Below, one piece after another: positions 1-7,357 of a DNA stretch of 13,485 nucleotides. The position numbers and the translations under genes were made by a program. The notes under the pieces are model-generated. The model was given only the letters and a program-made list of their open reading frames with translations. It was not told the origin of the DNA and ran no database searches. Numbering within the stretch: position 1 is the first letter of the stretch; each line of letters opens with the position of its first letter. The stretch is from JADFOJ01 sp041580235 (lineage in GTDB: Bacteria; Planctomycetota; Phycisphaerae; Phycisphaerales; SM1A02), in the NCBI GenBank assembly GCA_041580235.1, contig JBFGEG010000098.1, positions 1-13,485 of the forward strand, written 5' to 3'.

Positions 1-74
1 ACGCGGTGCGCCGCCGCGAGGCGATCGAGCGTGGGGAGACCGAAGGCGCCGGAGCCGAAGTAGACGAGGTTCAC
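1..74 (-). CDS. fmt: Methionyl-tRNA formyltransferase, N-terminal fragment cut by the window edge
   Basis: Only the first 24 codons are inside the window. They begin with a GTG at 74..72 and read M-N-L-V-Y-F-G-S-G-A-F-G-L-P-T-L-D. This matches the start of Fmt, where a first beta strand leads into a glycine-containing turn and a proline-containing helix start (E. coli-type form: R-I-x-F-x-G-T-x-x-F-x-x-x-x-L). The enzyme would formylate the methionine on initiator tRNA using 10-formyl-tetrahydrofolate, in the cytoplasm. The GTG overlaps the TGA of def by 4 nt, so translation is probably coupled. A def-fmt pair is a classic bacterial arrangement and supports the call. The catalytic region lies outside the window, so the assignment rests on the N-terminus and the neighbour. 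Confidence 0.8.
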   Translation of the reverse strand, partial: MNLVYFGSGAFGLPTLDRLAAAHR

Positions 75-592
75 GACGAGCTGCGAGCCGCTTCGAGCTC
101 CTTGAGGAGCTTGCGATTGGCGAGGCGATCCATCGGCGTCATCTTGTCGATGATCAGGATGCCGTCGAGGTGGTCGTTCTCGTGCTGCCAGATCCGGGCC
201 AGCAGATCGTTGTCCATGAGAACGACCTCGCGGCCCTCGAGATCAAGGGCGATGATCGTGACCGACGACGGCCGGCGGACGTCCAGGTTGATGCCCGGCA
301 GGCTCAGGCAGCCCTCGGACCGGACCGTCATCTCGCCGCCGAGGCGGGCCAGCCGCGGGTTCACGTACACCCGATCGGGGTGCTCATCCCGGCCTCGGGT
401 GACAAACAGCCGCCACGCGAGCCCGACCTGCGGCGCTGCGAGCCCGGCGCCGTCCGCCTCGTGCATGAGCTCGATCATGCGGGCGGTAACGGCCCGGACC
501 GTGTCGTCGATCGTCTCGACAGGCTCAGCCACGACGCGGAGCACCGGGTTCGGGTAATGCAGGATTTCAAGGCGGGCGACGTCGATCGTCAT
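71..592 (-). CDS. def: Peptide deformylase
   Basis: This 173-residue protein has the normal length of a bacterial peptide deformylase, which removes the formyl group from the N-terminal methionine of new proteins at the ribosome. All three family motifs are present. Motif 1 is G-A-G-L-A-A-P-Q-V-G at residues 48-57 (Gln55). Motif 2 is E-G-C-L-S-L-P-G at 93-100 (Cys95, metal ligand). Motif 3 is Q-H-E-N-D-H-L-D-G at 136-144 (His137 and His141, metal ligands; Glu138, catalytic). The stop overlaps the GTG start of fmt, so the two form an operon. No Shine-Dalgarno sequence lies at a normal distance before the ATG; the nearest purine run is about 14 nt away. A weak TAGCAT at 604..599 would place transcription start almost on the ATG, so leaderless translation is possible but unproven. 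Confidence 0.96.
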   Translation of the reverse strand: MTIDVARLEILHYPNPVLRVVAEPVETIDDTVRAVTARMIELMHEADGAGLAAPQVGLAWRLFVTRGRDEHPDRVYVNPRLARLGGEMTVRSEGCLSLPGINLDVRRPSSVTIIALDLEGREVVLMDNDLLARIWQHENDHLDGILIIDKMTPMDRLANRKLLKELEAARSSS

Positions 593-640
593 TTATCTAT
601 GCTACGCCTTCGTTGGAGGGCCAGCCAGCGTGTCGGACGT

Positions 641-669
641 TTGACCGGCGCCCCGGAGGCACCTACCTT
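641..669 (+). promoter_or_regulatory. Candidate sigma-70-type promoter of the TPR-kdsB operon
   Basis: TTGACC at 641-646 matches the -35 consensus at five of six bases. After a 17-bp spacer, TACCTT at 664-669 is a weak -10 with three of six matches. It lies in the divergent gap between def and the TPR gene and would give a leader of about 75 nt. The spacing is ideal but the -10 is poor, and GC-rich DNA yields such matches by chance. Confidence 0.3.
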
Positions 670-741
670 CCGGGGTTGGGCTTCGCTGCGCCGGCAACTG
701 CCGGGACCCTCGTTGCGAACACACTGTGGGGAGCTGCACCT

Positions 742-745
742 GGAG
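742..745 (+). promoter_or_regulatory. Ribosome binding site that fixes the start of the TPR gene
   Basis: GGAG lies 6 nt before a GTG at 752. The reading frame is open far upstream, across the def gene on the other strand, so this site decides the start. The protein then begins M-A-L-R-F-G-K-K-K, a plausible cytoplasmic N-terminus. Confidence 0.55.
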
Positions 746-751
746 TCGCAC

Positions 752-2257
752 GTGGCGCTTCGATTCGGCAAAAAGAAAACCGAGGACACTCCCGACACCA
801 AAGACATCGGCAAGGAGGCTGCCGCGTTTGAGCCGGAACCGGAAACGGCTCGCCGCTGGTTCGAGCACGGCCGCGCCGCCGCCGAGCGATACAACTACGA
901 CTACGCCCTCACCTGCTTCGCAAGCGGCATCCGGCTCGATCCCTCGCCGATGTCCGTCCACGAGGCGATGTTCGATGCCGCGAAGAAGTATGCCCAGAGC
1001 GGGGGCAAGCCCGCCGCGGGCAAGGAGGTCAAGAAGCTCGAGGGCCCCCACCCCGTCCACGAGTTCGCCGCCGCCGAGTTCGCGTGGATGAAGGACCTCT
1101 ACAACGCGGGGCTTGCCCTGAAGTTCCTGGAGGCCTCCATTGAGGCGATCGAGTGGGTGGGCGAGGTCGGACGCTGGCATTGCCCGCGTGTGCTCAACGT
1201 GATTCGCGGCCAGAAGAAGCCCAGCAAGAGCACCTTCCTCGCCGCCAAGGACCTCTTCCCTGCGCTGGGGGCATGGGACGAGGCTCTGGCCGCGGGCGAG
1301 GACGCGCTGCGTCTCGATCCGCAGGATGCCCAGCTGGAGAACGAGCTGAAGGACATCAGCGCCCAGCGGGCGATGGACCAGGGCCGCTACGAGGAGGCGG
1401 CGGGCGAGGAAGGCGGCTTCCGGAAGTTCGTCAAGGATCCCGAGAAGCAGCGCGAGCTGGAGGAGCAGGAGTCCATCTCCGGCGGGCTCGACGTCGGGCA
1501 ACGCAACCTCGAGCGGGTTCGCGCCGAGTACGAGAAGACGCCCGGCGTTCCCGACGTCATCAACCAGTTCGGCCAGATCCTCAAGGCGGTGGGCACGCCC
1601 GAAGCGCAGGAGCAGGCCCACCAGGTCTTCATGAAGGGCTTCAAGGACACCGGGCAGTACCGGTTCCGCATGTCGGCCGGCGACATCCGGATCGAGCAGG
1701 CACAAGCCGCGGTCCGCGCGCTGGCCGAGAAGCAGGAGACCGCCGGCGGCAATGCGGAGCCGGGCGAGGCGTACCGCGAGGCGCGGCAGAAGCTGCTGAA
1801 CCTGCAGCACGCGGAGTACGGCGAGCGTGTCAAGGAGTACCCCACGGACCGTTCACTCAAGCAGCGGCTGGGGGAGGTGGCCGTCGAGCTTGGCAAGTAC
1901 GAAGAGGCGATGCAGTGCTTCCAGGAGGCCAAGGACGATCACAAGCTGCGGGTCCGGGCCGCCTACATGCTGGGCCGCTGCTTTGCGGCCGAGTCGTGGC
2001 ATGACATCGCGATCCAGGAGTACAAGGAAGCGTTGGAGCGTATGGAGGGCGGGGACAAGGTGCGGGAGCTGGCCATCCGGTACGACCTCATGGTCTCGCT
2101 GATGGAGCAGGCCCGCAGCGAGCAATCGCTGGAGCTCGCCCGCGAGGCCCTCGACATCTGCTCCAGCATCGCCCGCAAGGACATCACCTATCGCGACATC
2201 CGCGTCCGTCGCAAGAAGGCCGACGAGCTGATCAAGGAGCTCAGCGGCCCGGCGTGA
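752..2257 (+). CDS. Tetratricopeptide-repeat (TPR) protein, cytoplasmic
   Basis: This 501-residue protein has no signal peptide or membrane segment. It starts with a short charged, lysine-rich segment. A TPR-like helix pair lies near residues 32-64 (W-F-E-H-G-R-A-A-A, then Y-D-Y-A-L-x-C-F, ending L-D-P). Another lies around 165-200 (W-D-E-A-L-A-A-G-E-D-A-L-R-L-D-P). A denser TPR block fills 362-501, with L-G-K-Y-E-E-A-M-Q-C-F and I-A-I-Q-E-Y-K-E-A-L. The middle is rich in Glu, Gln and Lys and probably helical. TPRs are protein-binding scaffolds, so no reaction can be named. The TGA overlaps the GTG of kdsB by 4 nt (2254-2257), giving a coupled operon and hinting at a role linked to envelope or Kdo synthesis; that link is inference. 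The GTG at 752 was chosen because of GGAG at 742. The upstream extension covers def antisense and is an artefact. Confidence 0.82.
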   Translation: MALRFGKKKTEDTPDTKDIGKEAAAFEPEPETARRWFEHGRAAAERYNYDYALTCFASGIRLDPSPMSVHEAMFDAAKKYAQSGGKPAAGKEVKKLEGPHPVHEFAAAEFAWMKDLYNAGLALKFLEASIEAIEWVGEVGRWHCPRVLNVIRGQKKPSKSTFLAAKDLFPALGAWDEALAAGEDALRLDPQDAQLENELKDISAQRAMDQGRYEEAAGEEGGFRKFVKDPEKQRELEEQESISGGLDVGQRNLERVRAEYEKTPGVPDVINQFGQILKAVGTPEAQEQAHQVFMKGFKDTGQYRFRMSAGDIRIEQAQAAVRALAEKQETAGGNAEPGEAYREARQKLLNLQHAEYGERVKEYPTDRSLKQRLGEVAVELGKYEEAMQCFQEAKDDHKLRVRAAYMLGRCFAAESWHDIAIQEYKEALERMEGGDKVRELAIRYDLMVSLMEQARSEQSLELAREALDICSSIARKDITYRDIRVRRKKADELIKELSGPA

Positions 2258-2994
2258 CCCTCGTGCCCACCGCCACCGCCGTCATTCCCGCCCGGTACGC
2301 CTCCGCCCGGTTCCCGGGAAAGGTGCTGGCGAATCGCACGGGCAAGCCGCTCATCCAGCACGTGTATGAGCGGGCCCGGCAGGCCCGCCTCGTGGATCGG
2401 GTCATCGTGGCCACCGACGACCGACGCATCGTCGACGCGGTCGAGGGTTTCGGCGGCGAGGCGACCATGACCGGCTCCGAGCACGCCAACGGCACGAGCC
2501 GGATCACGGAGCTGCTGCCGCGGCTCCAGACCGATCTCATCGTCAACGTTCAGGGCGACGAGCCGGAGATCGACCCGGAGGTCATCGACCAGGCAATCGG
2601 CACGCTCGACGCTCATCCGGAGTGCGTCGTGTCGACGGTGGCCGCGCCCTTTACCGATCACGAGGATCCGGCCGACCCCAACATCGTGAAGGTCGTCCTC
2701 GATGCGACGGCAAGGGCGCTGTACTTCTCGCGGGCGTTGATCCCCCATGACCGCGACGGCACGTCTGGTCAGCCGCCCCTGAAGCACGTCGGTCTCTATG
2801 TCTACCGCCGCGACTTTCTGCTGACCTTCGCCGGGCTGGAGCCCACGCCGCTGGAGCGGATCGAGCGTCTTGAGCAGCTGCGGATCCTCGAGCACGGCTA
2901 TGACATGGCGGTGGCCGTCGCCGAGGTCCCGTATCACGGCATCGACACGCCCGAGCAGTACGAGGCGTTCGTGCAACGGGCGGCGAAGGGCTGA
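2254..2994 (+). CDS. kdsB: 3-deoxy-manno-octulosonate cytidylyltransferase (CMP-Kdo synthetase)
   Basis: This 246-residue protein has the normal length of KdsB, which joins CTP and Kdo to make CMP-Kdo, the donor for the inner core of lipopolysaccharide, in the cytoplasm. The nucleotide-binding motif I-P-A-R-Y-A-S-A-R-F-P-G-K is at residues 11-23. A-T-D-D follows at 53-56 and H-A-N-G-T-S-R-I at 77-84. Q-G-D-E-P-E-I is at 100-106, with the metal-binding Asp102. K-H-V-G-L-Y-V-Y-R-R-D-F comes later, and H-G-I-D-T-P-E ends the core, with Asp231 as the likely second metal ligand. All are family hallmarks. The start is GTG at 2254, overlapping the TGA of the TPR gene; a second GTG at 2263 is possible, but coupling favours the first. 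The gene implies a Gram-negative type outer membrane with Kdo. The M1 peptidase gene converges on it from the right. Confidence 0.96.
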   Translation: MTLVPTATAVIPARYASARFPGKVLANRTGKPLIQHVYERARQARLVDRVIVATDDRRIVDAVEGFGGEATMTGSEHANGTSRITELLPRLQTDLIVNVQGDEPEIDPEVIDQAIGTLDAHPECVVSTVAAPFTDHEDPADPNIVKVVLDATARALYFSRALIPHDRDGTSGQPPLKHVGLYVYRRDFLLTFAGLEPTPLERIERLEQLRILEHGYDMAVAVAEVPYHGIDTPEQYEAFVQRAAKG

Positions 2995-3007
2995 AGTCCG
3001 CGGGTGC

Positions 3008-3030
3008 CACGGGCCGCGTGTCTGCCCGTG
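3008..3030. terminator. Weak stem-loop between the convergent kdsB and M1 peptidase genes
   Basis: CACGGGC at 3008-3014 pairs perfectly with GCCCGTG at 3024-3030 around a 9-nt loop, 13 nt after the kdsB stop. No T-run follows on either strand, so it is at best part of a weak or Rho-assisted terminator. A chance hairpin in GC-rich DNA is a real alternative. Confidence 0.3.
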
Positions 3031-3078
3031 CCTCCCCACTGCCGGGCAAGCCGCCGGTGGCCCACCCCCTGGTGCAGG

Positions 3079-5643
3079 TCAGCCTTCCCGACCGGTCTGC
3101 TTCTTCTCGAGCGTCTCGAGCCAGCCCTCCGCCCGGTCGCGCATCCGCGGTTGCGGGTGAGACACGCTCATGGCCCGGATGGGCGCGACCGCCCGCTCGT
3201 CGCCGGTCTGGGCGAGGGCGGCGCCCGCCGCCGCTACCGTCCGCCTCTCGTGATCGTCCAGCAGGGCGATCAGGTAGGGAACGGCCAGGTCGGGATCGTG
3301 GTGGGCGAGCGTGCCGATGGCGGCGATGGCCGCGGGCCGGGCCCGGTCCATGTAGCCGTAGGTGGCGTACCGCATCGCGAGGTCGAGCCCGCGCGGGTCA
3401 TCGAGCTTGGCGAGGGCGGTCAGCGCCGCCCGACGCACATCATCGTGCTGGCTGGGAAACTCGACGAGCTCCACGATCAGATCCGCATGCTCGCAGGCCT
3501 CCAGCGCCGCCAGGCCGCGAATCGCCGCCACCCGCGTGGCGTAGCTGGGGTCGCTGCCGGCGATGTCGGCCAGCAGGTCGGTGACCGTGCCCGCTTCGAG
3601 GTCGTCCAGGGCGCCGACGAGCCGGGCCCGTACCCGCGCCTCGGCGACGCCCGCCCTGCCGGCGGCCAGCAGCGTCCGGCGGGCCTGCGCCGAGCCGTAC
3701 TTCGACAGCGTGTCCACGGCCGTGTTCCGCAGGGTGTACCGGACCGACTCGTCCGTGATGAGCGTCGACAGCAGATGGATCGTCTCCGGCGTGTCAACGT
3801 CGGCCAGGGCCTCGATCGCGGCGTGCCGGGCCGCGATGGTGGGACCGTTGATCGCCTGCTCCATCCACATCGATTGCGGCTTGTCCACGTCGGCCGCCTG
3901 GAGCACGTGCAGCCACGGGTCGACGGCCACGATGTGCGGCGGGCCGTCCAGCGTCGTCTGGAAGGAGGCGGTCTTCTCGCGCACGTCGATCTCGAACACC
4001 TCGTCGCCGCCGGCCGTCCGCACGAAGACGGGCAGATCAAACCGGAAGGCGGGCGTCCGCTCGTTGATGTCCTGGGTCTGGACCACGTCTGCCTCGAGCG
4101 TGCGGGTCCGCCCGTCGTAGCGGATCTCGACGGCGAGCTTCGGGACGCCGGGGCGGTAGCACCACTGCTGGAAGAACCACTCCAGCCCCAGGCCGGAGAC
4201 TTCTTCCATCACGTAGCGCAGGTCGGCGGTCTCGACCGTGTCCAGCCCGTGACGCTCCAGGAACATCTGCATGCCCTGGAAGAAGATCTGGTCGCCGAGC
4301 ATGGCCCGCAGCATGTGCAGGACGAAGGAACCCTTGGAATACGGGTTGGCCGCGCGGCGGAAGTTCTCCCACGCGTGCTCGTAGACCGGCGAGACCATGG
4401 GCAGATCGTTGGTGGTTTTGTCGCGTCGGGCGAGGCCGCGGAGGCTGCGTCGCATCGAATCGAGGTAGCCGTCCTCCCCGTCACGGTGCTCGAACCACAG
4501 AGCGGAGCCGTACGTCGCGCCCCCCTCGTTGAGCCAGATGTGCGACCAGTCCTTGCACGTGATGTAGTCGCCCATCCACTGATGGGCCAGCTCGTGGGCG
4601 ATCAGGCCGTCCAGATCGCGGTCGGCGAGGGCTGTCGCGTCGAAGATCGCGGTGGGATACATCGTGGTGGCCGAGGTGTTCTCCATGCCCCCGGGCCCGA
4701 AGTTCTTGACCACCAGCTGGTCGTAGCGGTCCCACGGATACGGCACGCCGAAGCGTCGCTCGAAGAGGTCGATCATCGCCGCGGTGCGACCGTAGGTCTG
4801 CATGACCTGGTCCCCCAGCCCCTGCGGGACCCACACCTGCAGCGGCACCCGCGGGTGCGGGATTCGCACGATGTCGAACTTGCCGATGACCAGCGACACG
4901 AGGTAGCTGACATGGGGCGTGTCCTGAAGGTAGTGCCAGATGACGCGGTCGCCGTCCTGGAGACTTCCCACGAGACGGCCGTTACTCGAGACGGAGAATC
5001 CCGCGGGCACATCCACGATCAGCTCCGTGGTCATGCGCTCGTTGGGAAAGTCGTGGCACGCGAACCAGTGGCGGTTCGTGACGGTCTGGCCCTGGGTGTG
5101 CACCTCGGCGGTGTAATGCGGGGCGTCCGGGGACGAGGGTGTGAAGAACATCCCGTCGTATGGCTCCAGACACGAATAGGCGATCACGACCTCGGCGGGC
5201 CGGCCCGGCGGCAGCGGCGGGTCGAAGCGCAGCGTGAGCTTGTCGTCGTCGCAATAGTGCTCGACCGTGCTGTCGTTCAGTGTCACGGACTCGATCCGAA
5301 GGCCCACGGCGTCGAGGGTGACGGCCTCGGCGGGGCGGCCGATGGGGGTGAACCGCAGTGTCTCGGTGGCGGAGAACTGCTTGCGGTCCAGGTCGTCGAA
5401 GCGCATCTCGAGCTTCATGTGCTCGTAGTCGACGACGCGGTCGGGCGGAAACGTCCGCAGATCCAGCCCCGTCGCTTCGTCATACGCCCGGGCGCTGAAC
5501 GCCGCCCGCTCCAGCTTGCCCGCGAGGCAGGCGTTGGTTTCCCCCTGGGTCTCCGACCCGCCGGCGAGGCTCGTGGTGGCGGCGAGCAGCAGTGCGAGAC
5601 AGGTGACTGACGGCACGGAGCGATCGAGGTGACCGTGGTGCAT
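3079..5643 (-). CDS. Secreted M1-family zinc aminopeptidase with C-terminal HEAT repeats
   Basis: From the ATG at 5643 the protein has 854 residues. Residues 1-30 form a signal peptide (hydrophobic V-T-C-L-A-L-L-L-A-A, cleavage near S-L-A/G-G), so it is exported. An N-terminal beta domain (about 45-260) precedes the catalytic domain. G-G-M-E-N is at 318-322, H-E-L-A-H at 350-354, and the third zinc ligand Glu373 follows after exactly 18 residues (W-L-N-E). Tyr435 in N-P-Y-S-K-G is the likely transition-state tyrosine. This is a complete M1 active site, predicted to remove N-terminal residues from peptides. Residues from about 580 to the end form HEAT-like helical repeats (A-A-I-x-A-L, R-x-A-A-L-T-A-L-A-K-L-D-D) in place of the usual helical C-domain. 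The ATG at 5643 is preferred over an upstream start because of the Shine-Dalgarno sequence at 5658..5652 and a better signal peptide. It diverges from the dehydrogenase gene and shares the palindrome at 5692-5709. Confidence 0.92.
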   Translation of the reverse strand: MHHGHLDRSVPSVTCLALLLAATTSLAGGSETQGETNACLAGKLERAAFSARAYDEATGLDLRTFPPDRVVDYEHMKLEMRFDDLDRKQFSATETLRFTPIGRPAEAVTLDAVGLRIESVTLNDSTVEHYCDDDKLTLRFDPPLPPGRPAEVVIAYSCLEPYDGMFFTPSSPDAPHYTAEVHTQGQTVTNRHWFACHDFPNERMTTELIVDVPAGFSVSSNGRLVGSLQDGDRVIWHYLQDTPHVSYLVSLVIGKFDIVRIPHPRVPLQVWVPQGLGDQVMQTYGRTAAMIDLFERRFGVPYPWDRYDQLVVKNFGPGGMENTSATTMYPTAIFDATALADRDLDGLIAHELAHQWMGDYITCKDWSHIWLNEGGATYGSALWFEHRDGEDGYLDSMRRSLRGLARRDKTTNDLPMVSPVYEHAWENFRRAANPYSKGSFVLHMLRAMLGDQIFFQGMQMFLERHGLDTVETADLRYVMEEVSGLGLEWFFQQWCYRPGVPKLAVEIRYDGRTRTLEADVVQTQDINERTPAFRFDLPVFVRTAGGDEVFEIDVREKTASFQTTLDGPPHIVAVDPWLHVLQAADVDKPQSMWMEQAINGPTIAARHAAIEALADVDTPETIHLLSTLITDESVRYTLRNTAVDTLSKYGSAQARRTLLAAGRAGVAEARVRARLVGALDDLEAGTVTDLLADIAGSDPSYATRVAAIRGLAALEACEHADLIVELVEFPSQHDDVRRAALTALAKLDDPRGLDLAMRYATYGYMDRARPAAIAAIGTLAHHDPDLAVPYLIALLDDHERRTVAAAGAALAQTGDERAVAPIRAMSVSHPQPRMRDRAEGWLETLEKKQTGREG

Positions 5644-5651
5644 GGGAAGGA

Positions 5652-5658
5652 CCCCCTT
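5652..5658 (-). promoter_or_regulatory. Ribosome binding site of the M1 peptidase gene
   Basis: Read on the minus strand, AAGGGGG lies 8 nt before the ATG at 5643. It decides between this start and one 17 codons upstream (5694), which would place the site inside the coding region and add a non-secretory leader before the signal peptide. Confidence 0.55.
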
Positions 5659-5677
5659 GTGTCCGGGATGGAGCAAA

Positions 5678-5683
5678 AGAATA
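5678..5683 (-). promoter_or_regulatory. Possible -10 box of the M1 peptidase gene
   Basis: TATTCT on the minus strand matches TATAAT at four of six bases, in an otherwise GC-rich gap 35-40 nt before the ATG. No convincing -35 box lies 16-18 bp upstream; that position falls inside the palindrome at 5692-5709. This is a guess based on AT-richness and position. Confidence 0.25.
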
Positions 5684-5691
5684 GGGCGCTT

Positions 5692-5709
5692 CACGTGTCT
5701 TCACACGTG
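5692..5709. promoter_or_regulatory. Perfect 18-bp inverted repeat in the divergent gap, candidate operator
   Basis: CACGTGT at 5692-5698 and ACACGTG at 5703-5709 are perfect reverse complements around CTTC. The repeat sits between the candidate -10 boxes of the two divergent genes, just upstream of TACAAT for the dehydrogenase. This is a typical place for a dimeric repressor or activator site serving both genes. As RNA it could also form a tetraloop hairpin. The regulator is unknown. Confidence 0.4.
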
Positions 5710-5714
5710 TCCGG

Positions 5715-5720
5715 TACAAT
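5715..5720 (+). promoter_or_regulatory. Candidate -10 box of the dehydrogenase gene
   Basis: TACAAT matches TATAAT at five of six bases and stands out in GC-rich surroundings. It would start transcription near 5727, giving a leader of about 36 nt that contains the ribosome binding site GGAGG at 5749-5753. The best -35 is TTCACG at 5690-5695 with a long 19-bp spacer, so an activator bound at the overlapping palindrome may be needed. Confidence 0.4.
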
Positions 5721-5762
5721 CAGCCCGGCGACACGTCTTTTGGCGGGTGGAGGGCGAGGACC

Positions 5763-7283
5763 GTGGCATCTCGATGGATCTGGATTGCATGGATGGGCTC
5801 CGTCGCGGCAACCGCGCACGGGCAGACGCTCACCGACCCCGGCCTGGCGGTGGACCTCGTGGCCGACGGGCTCTCGACCGGTGCGTCGCTGACCACGGCG
5901 ATCGCCTTCGTGGACGAGACCACGGTGCTGGCGGTGGACCGCAGCGACGGCCGGATCCGCCGCGTCGATCTTCAGCTTGGGGTGGTGGCGGGGCCGGGGC
6001 CCGTCGTCTTCGATCTCGACGTGATCTCGACCTCGTCGCAGACGGACAACCAGTCCGAGTACGGCGTGCAGGGACTGGAGCTTCACCCGGGGTTCGCGGT
6101 CAACGGCCTGGTGTACGTTCGGTACGACCGCTCGCCTACGCCGGGCGGAGACACGCCTCAGGACGACGTCGTGCTTGGCCCCAACTTCAGCGCCAGCATC
6201 CCCACCCTCAACGTCATCGAGCGTTTCGTCTGGGATGCGGCGGGCAACGCCGCGGAAGGGCCGCTGATGGTCGACGCCGTCATCCGTGCCGTCACGATCG
6301 ATACGCGGTATCACCACGGCGGCCCGATCGTGTTTCACCCCGACGGCACGCTGTCCACCGTGTACGGCGATCTGCGACGGACCGGCAACGGCGGATGGAT
6401 GGCGCAGACGGGCGGAGCGCTGCTGTCGGTGAACCATCCCGGCGGCGTCGTGAGCGACCCGGCCACGATCATCCGGATCAACGACGACGGGACCGTCCCC
6501 CCTGACAACCCCTTCGTGGAGCCCGGCACGTCGGCGTGGCTCGCCTACGGCGTGCGCAACAGCTTCGGCCTGGCCATTGATCCCGCCACCGGCACGCTCT
6601 GGCAGAGCGACAACGGCCCGGGGCTCTTCGACGAGATCAATCGGATCACGCCCGGCTTCAACGGCGGCTGGAAGCATCTGCTGGGCCCGCTGGATCATCC
6701 CGACCAGGGGGGCTCGATCGACAGCCTCGTCGTGCTCGCCGGCTCGCACTACGAGGATCCGGCGTTCAGCTGGCGCGACACGATCGGGGTGACCGGGCTG
6801 CACTTCCTTCACGGCTCGGCCCTGGGCGAGAGCTACGACGACCTGCTCCTGGCGGGGTGCGTGAACAACGGTCACCTCTGGGCGTTCCGTCTCGACGCTG
6901 CGCGCGAGTGCTTCTCCTTCGAGACGCCGGCCCTGCAGGACCAAGTGGACGATCGGACCAACGCGCTGGAAGATCCGCCGGGGCCCGACGGTCAGGAGAT
7001 CGTCTGGGGGCTGGGCTTCGGCGACACCGCCACGGGCATCCTGGCCATCGAGCGCGGGGCCGACGGGCTGCCCTACGTGCTCACACGTCAGGGACGCCTC
7101 TACCGCATCCGGCGGGCCGCGGACTTCGACGCCGACGGCGTCGTGGGCATCGCCGACTTTCTTCTGGTGCTGGGAAGCTGGGGAGCTTGTCCGGAGCCGT
7201 GCCCGCCGTGCGTCGCCGACATCGACGGCGACTGCGAGGTGGGGATCACGGAGTTCCTCACGCTTCTGGGCAACTGGGGCTAG
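5763..7283 (+). CDS. Secreted PQQ-dependent sugar dehydrogenase-like (GSDH) protein with EF-hand/dockerin-like tail
   Basis: The 506-residue protein starts at GTG 5763, behind GGAGG at 5749-5753. A signal peptide spans about 1-20 (cleavage near A-H-G/Q). Residues 25-450 look like the six-bladed propeller of the glucose/sorbosone dehydrogenase family, which oxidises sugars or aldoses with PQQ. Visible motifs are G-L-E-L-H-P-G-F-A-x-N-G-L-V-Y-V at 104-119, H-H-G-G-P-I-V-F-H-P-D-G at 184-195 and Y-G-V-R-N-S-F-G-L-A-I-D-P at 262-274. His185 corresponds to the usual catalytic base, and Arg265-Asn266 to the conserved R-N pair. D-E-I-N-R-I-T-P-G-x-N-G-G-W at 290-303 is also typical. Substrate and true PQQ use cannot be read from sequence. 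The tail (454-506) has two EF-hand-like loops joined by a Cys-rich linker. The first loop is perfect; the second has Cys491 where Gly is expected. It diverges from the M1 peptidase gene. Confidence 0.88.
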   Translation: MASRWIWIAWMGSVAATAHGQTLTDPGLAVDLVADGLSTGASLTTAIAFVDETTVLAVDRSDGRIRRVDLQLGVVAGPGPVVFDLDVISTSSQTDNQSEYGVQGLELHPGFAVNGLVYVRYDRSPTPGGDTPQDDVVLGPNFSASIPTLNVIERFVWDAAGNAAEGPLMVDAVIRAVTIDTRYHHGGPIVFHPDGTLSTVYGDLRRTGNGGWMAQTGGALLSVNHPGGVVSDPATIIRINDDGTVPPDNPFVEPGTSAWLAYGVRNSFGLAIDPATGTLWQSDNGPGLFDEINRITPGFNGGWKHLLGPLDHPDQGGSIDSLVVLAGSHYEDPAFSWRDTIGVTGLHFLHGSALGESYDDLLLAGCVNNGHLWAFRLDAARECFSFETPALQDQVDDRTNALEDPPGPDGQEIVWGLGFGDTATGILAIERGADGLPYVLTRQGRLYRIRRAADFDADGVVGIADFLLVLGSWGACPEPCPPCVADIDGDCEVGITEFLTLLGNWG

Positions 7284-7323
7284 CTCGGTCTGACGGATCG
7301 CGCCGCCGTCTGGTCCCGGCGTG

Positions 7324-7352
7324 TTGCTGAAACCAGCGCCGGTTGATATATT
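7324..7352 (+). promoter_or_regulatory. Candidate promoter placing transcription start at the pyrG ATG
   Basis: TTGCTG at 7324-7329 (three of six -35 matches) is followed, after exactly 17 bp, by TATATT at 7347-7352 (five of six -10 matches). The normal start point, about 7 nt downstream, falls on or beside the ATG at 7358. There is no Shine-Dalgarno sequence before that ATG, as expected of a leaderless transcript. Confidence 0.45.
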
Positions 7353-7357
7353 CAGCA

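Noticed and set aside
170..751. Upstream extension of the TPR reading frame (to a start at 170)
   Set aside because: It runs antisense through the well-supported def gene and has no family features; a GTG with GGAG at 752 gives a sensible start.
602..1810. 402-codon open frame on the minus strand
   Set aside because: It is antisense to the TPR gene; Leu/Arg/Ala-rich composition typical of a shadow frame.
3004..5610. 868-codon open frame on the plus strand
   Set aside because: It is the complement of the M1 peptidase gene; long antisense frames are common in GC-rich DNA, and the product is a low-complexity Arg/Val/Gly/His-rich chain without domains.
7123..7280. Cellulosome component (true dockerin)
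   Set aside because: The tail fits the calcium-loop pattern, but no cohesin, scaffoldin or glycoside hydrolase is present, and two of the three tails carry altered loops.
7292..7310. Terminator hairpin after the dehydrogenase gene (GACGG/CCGTC)
   Set aside because: Only five pairs with a 9-nt loop and no T-run; not distinguishable from chance.
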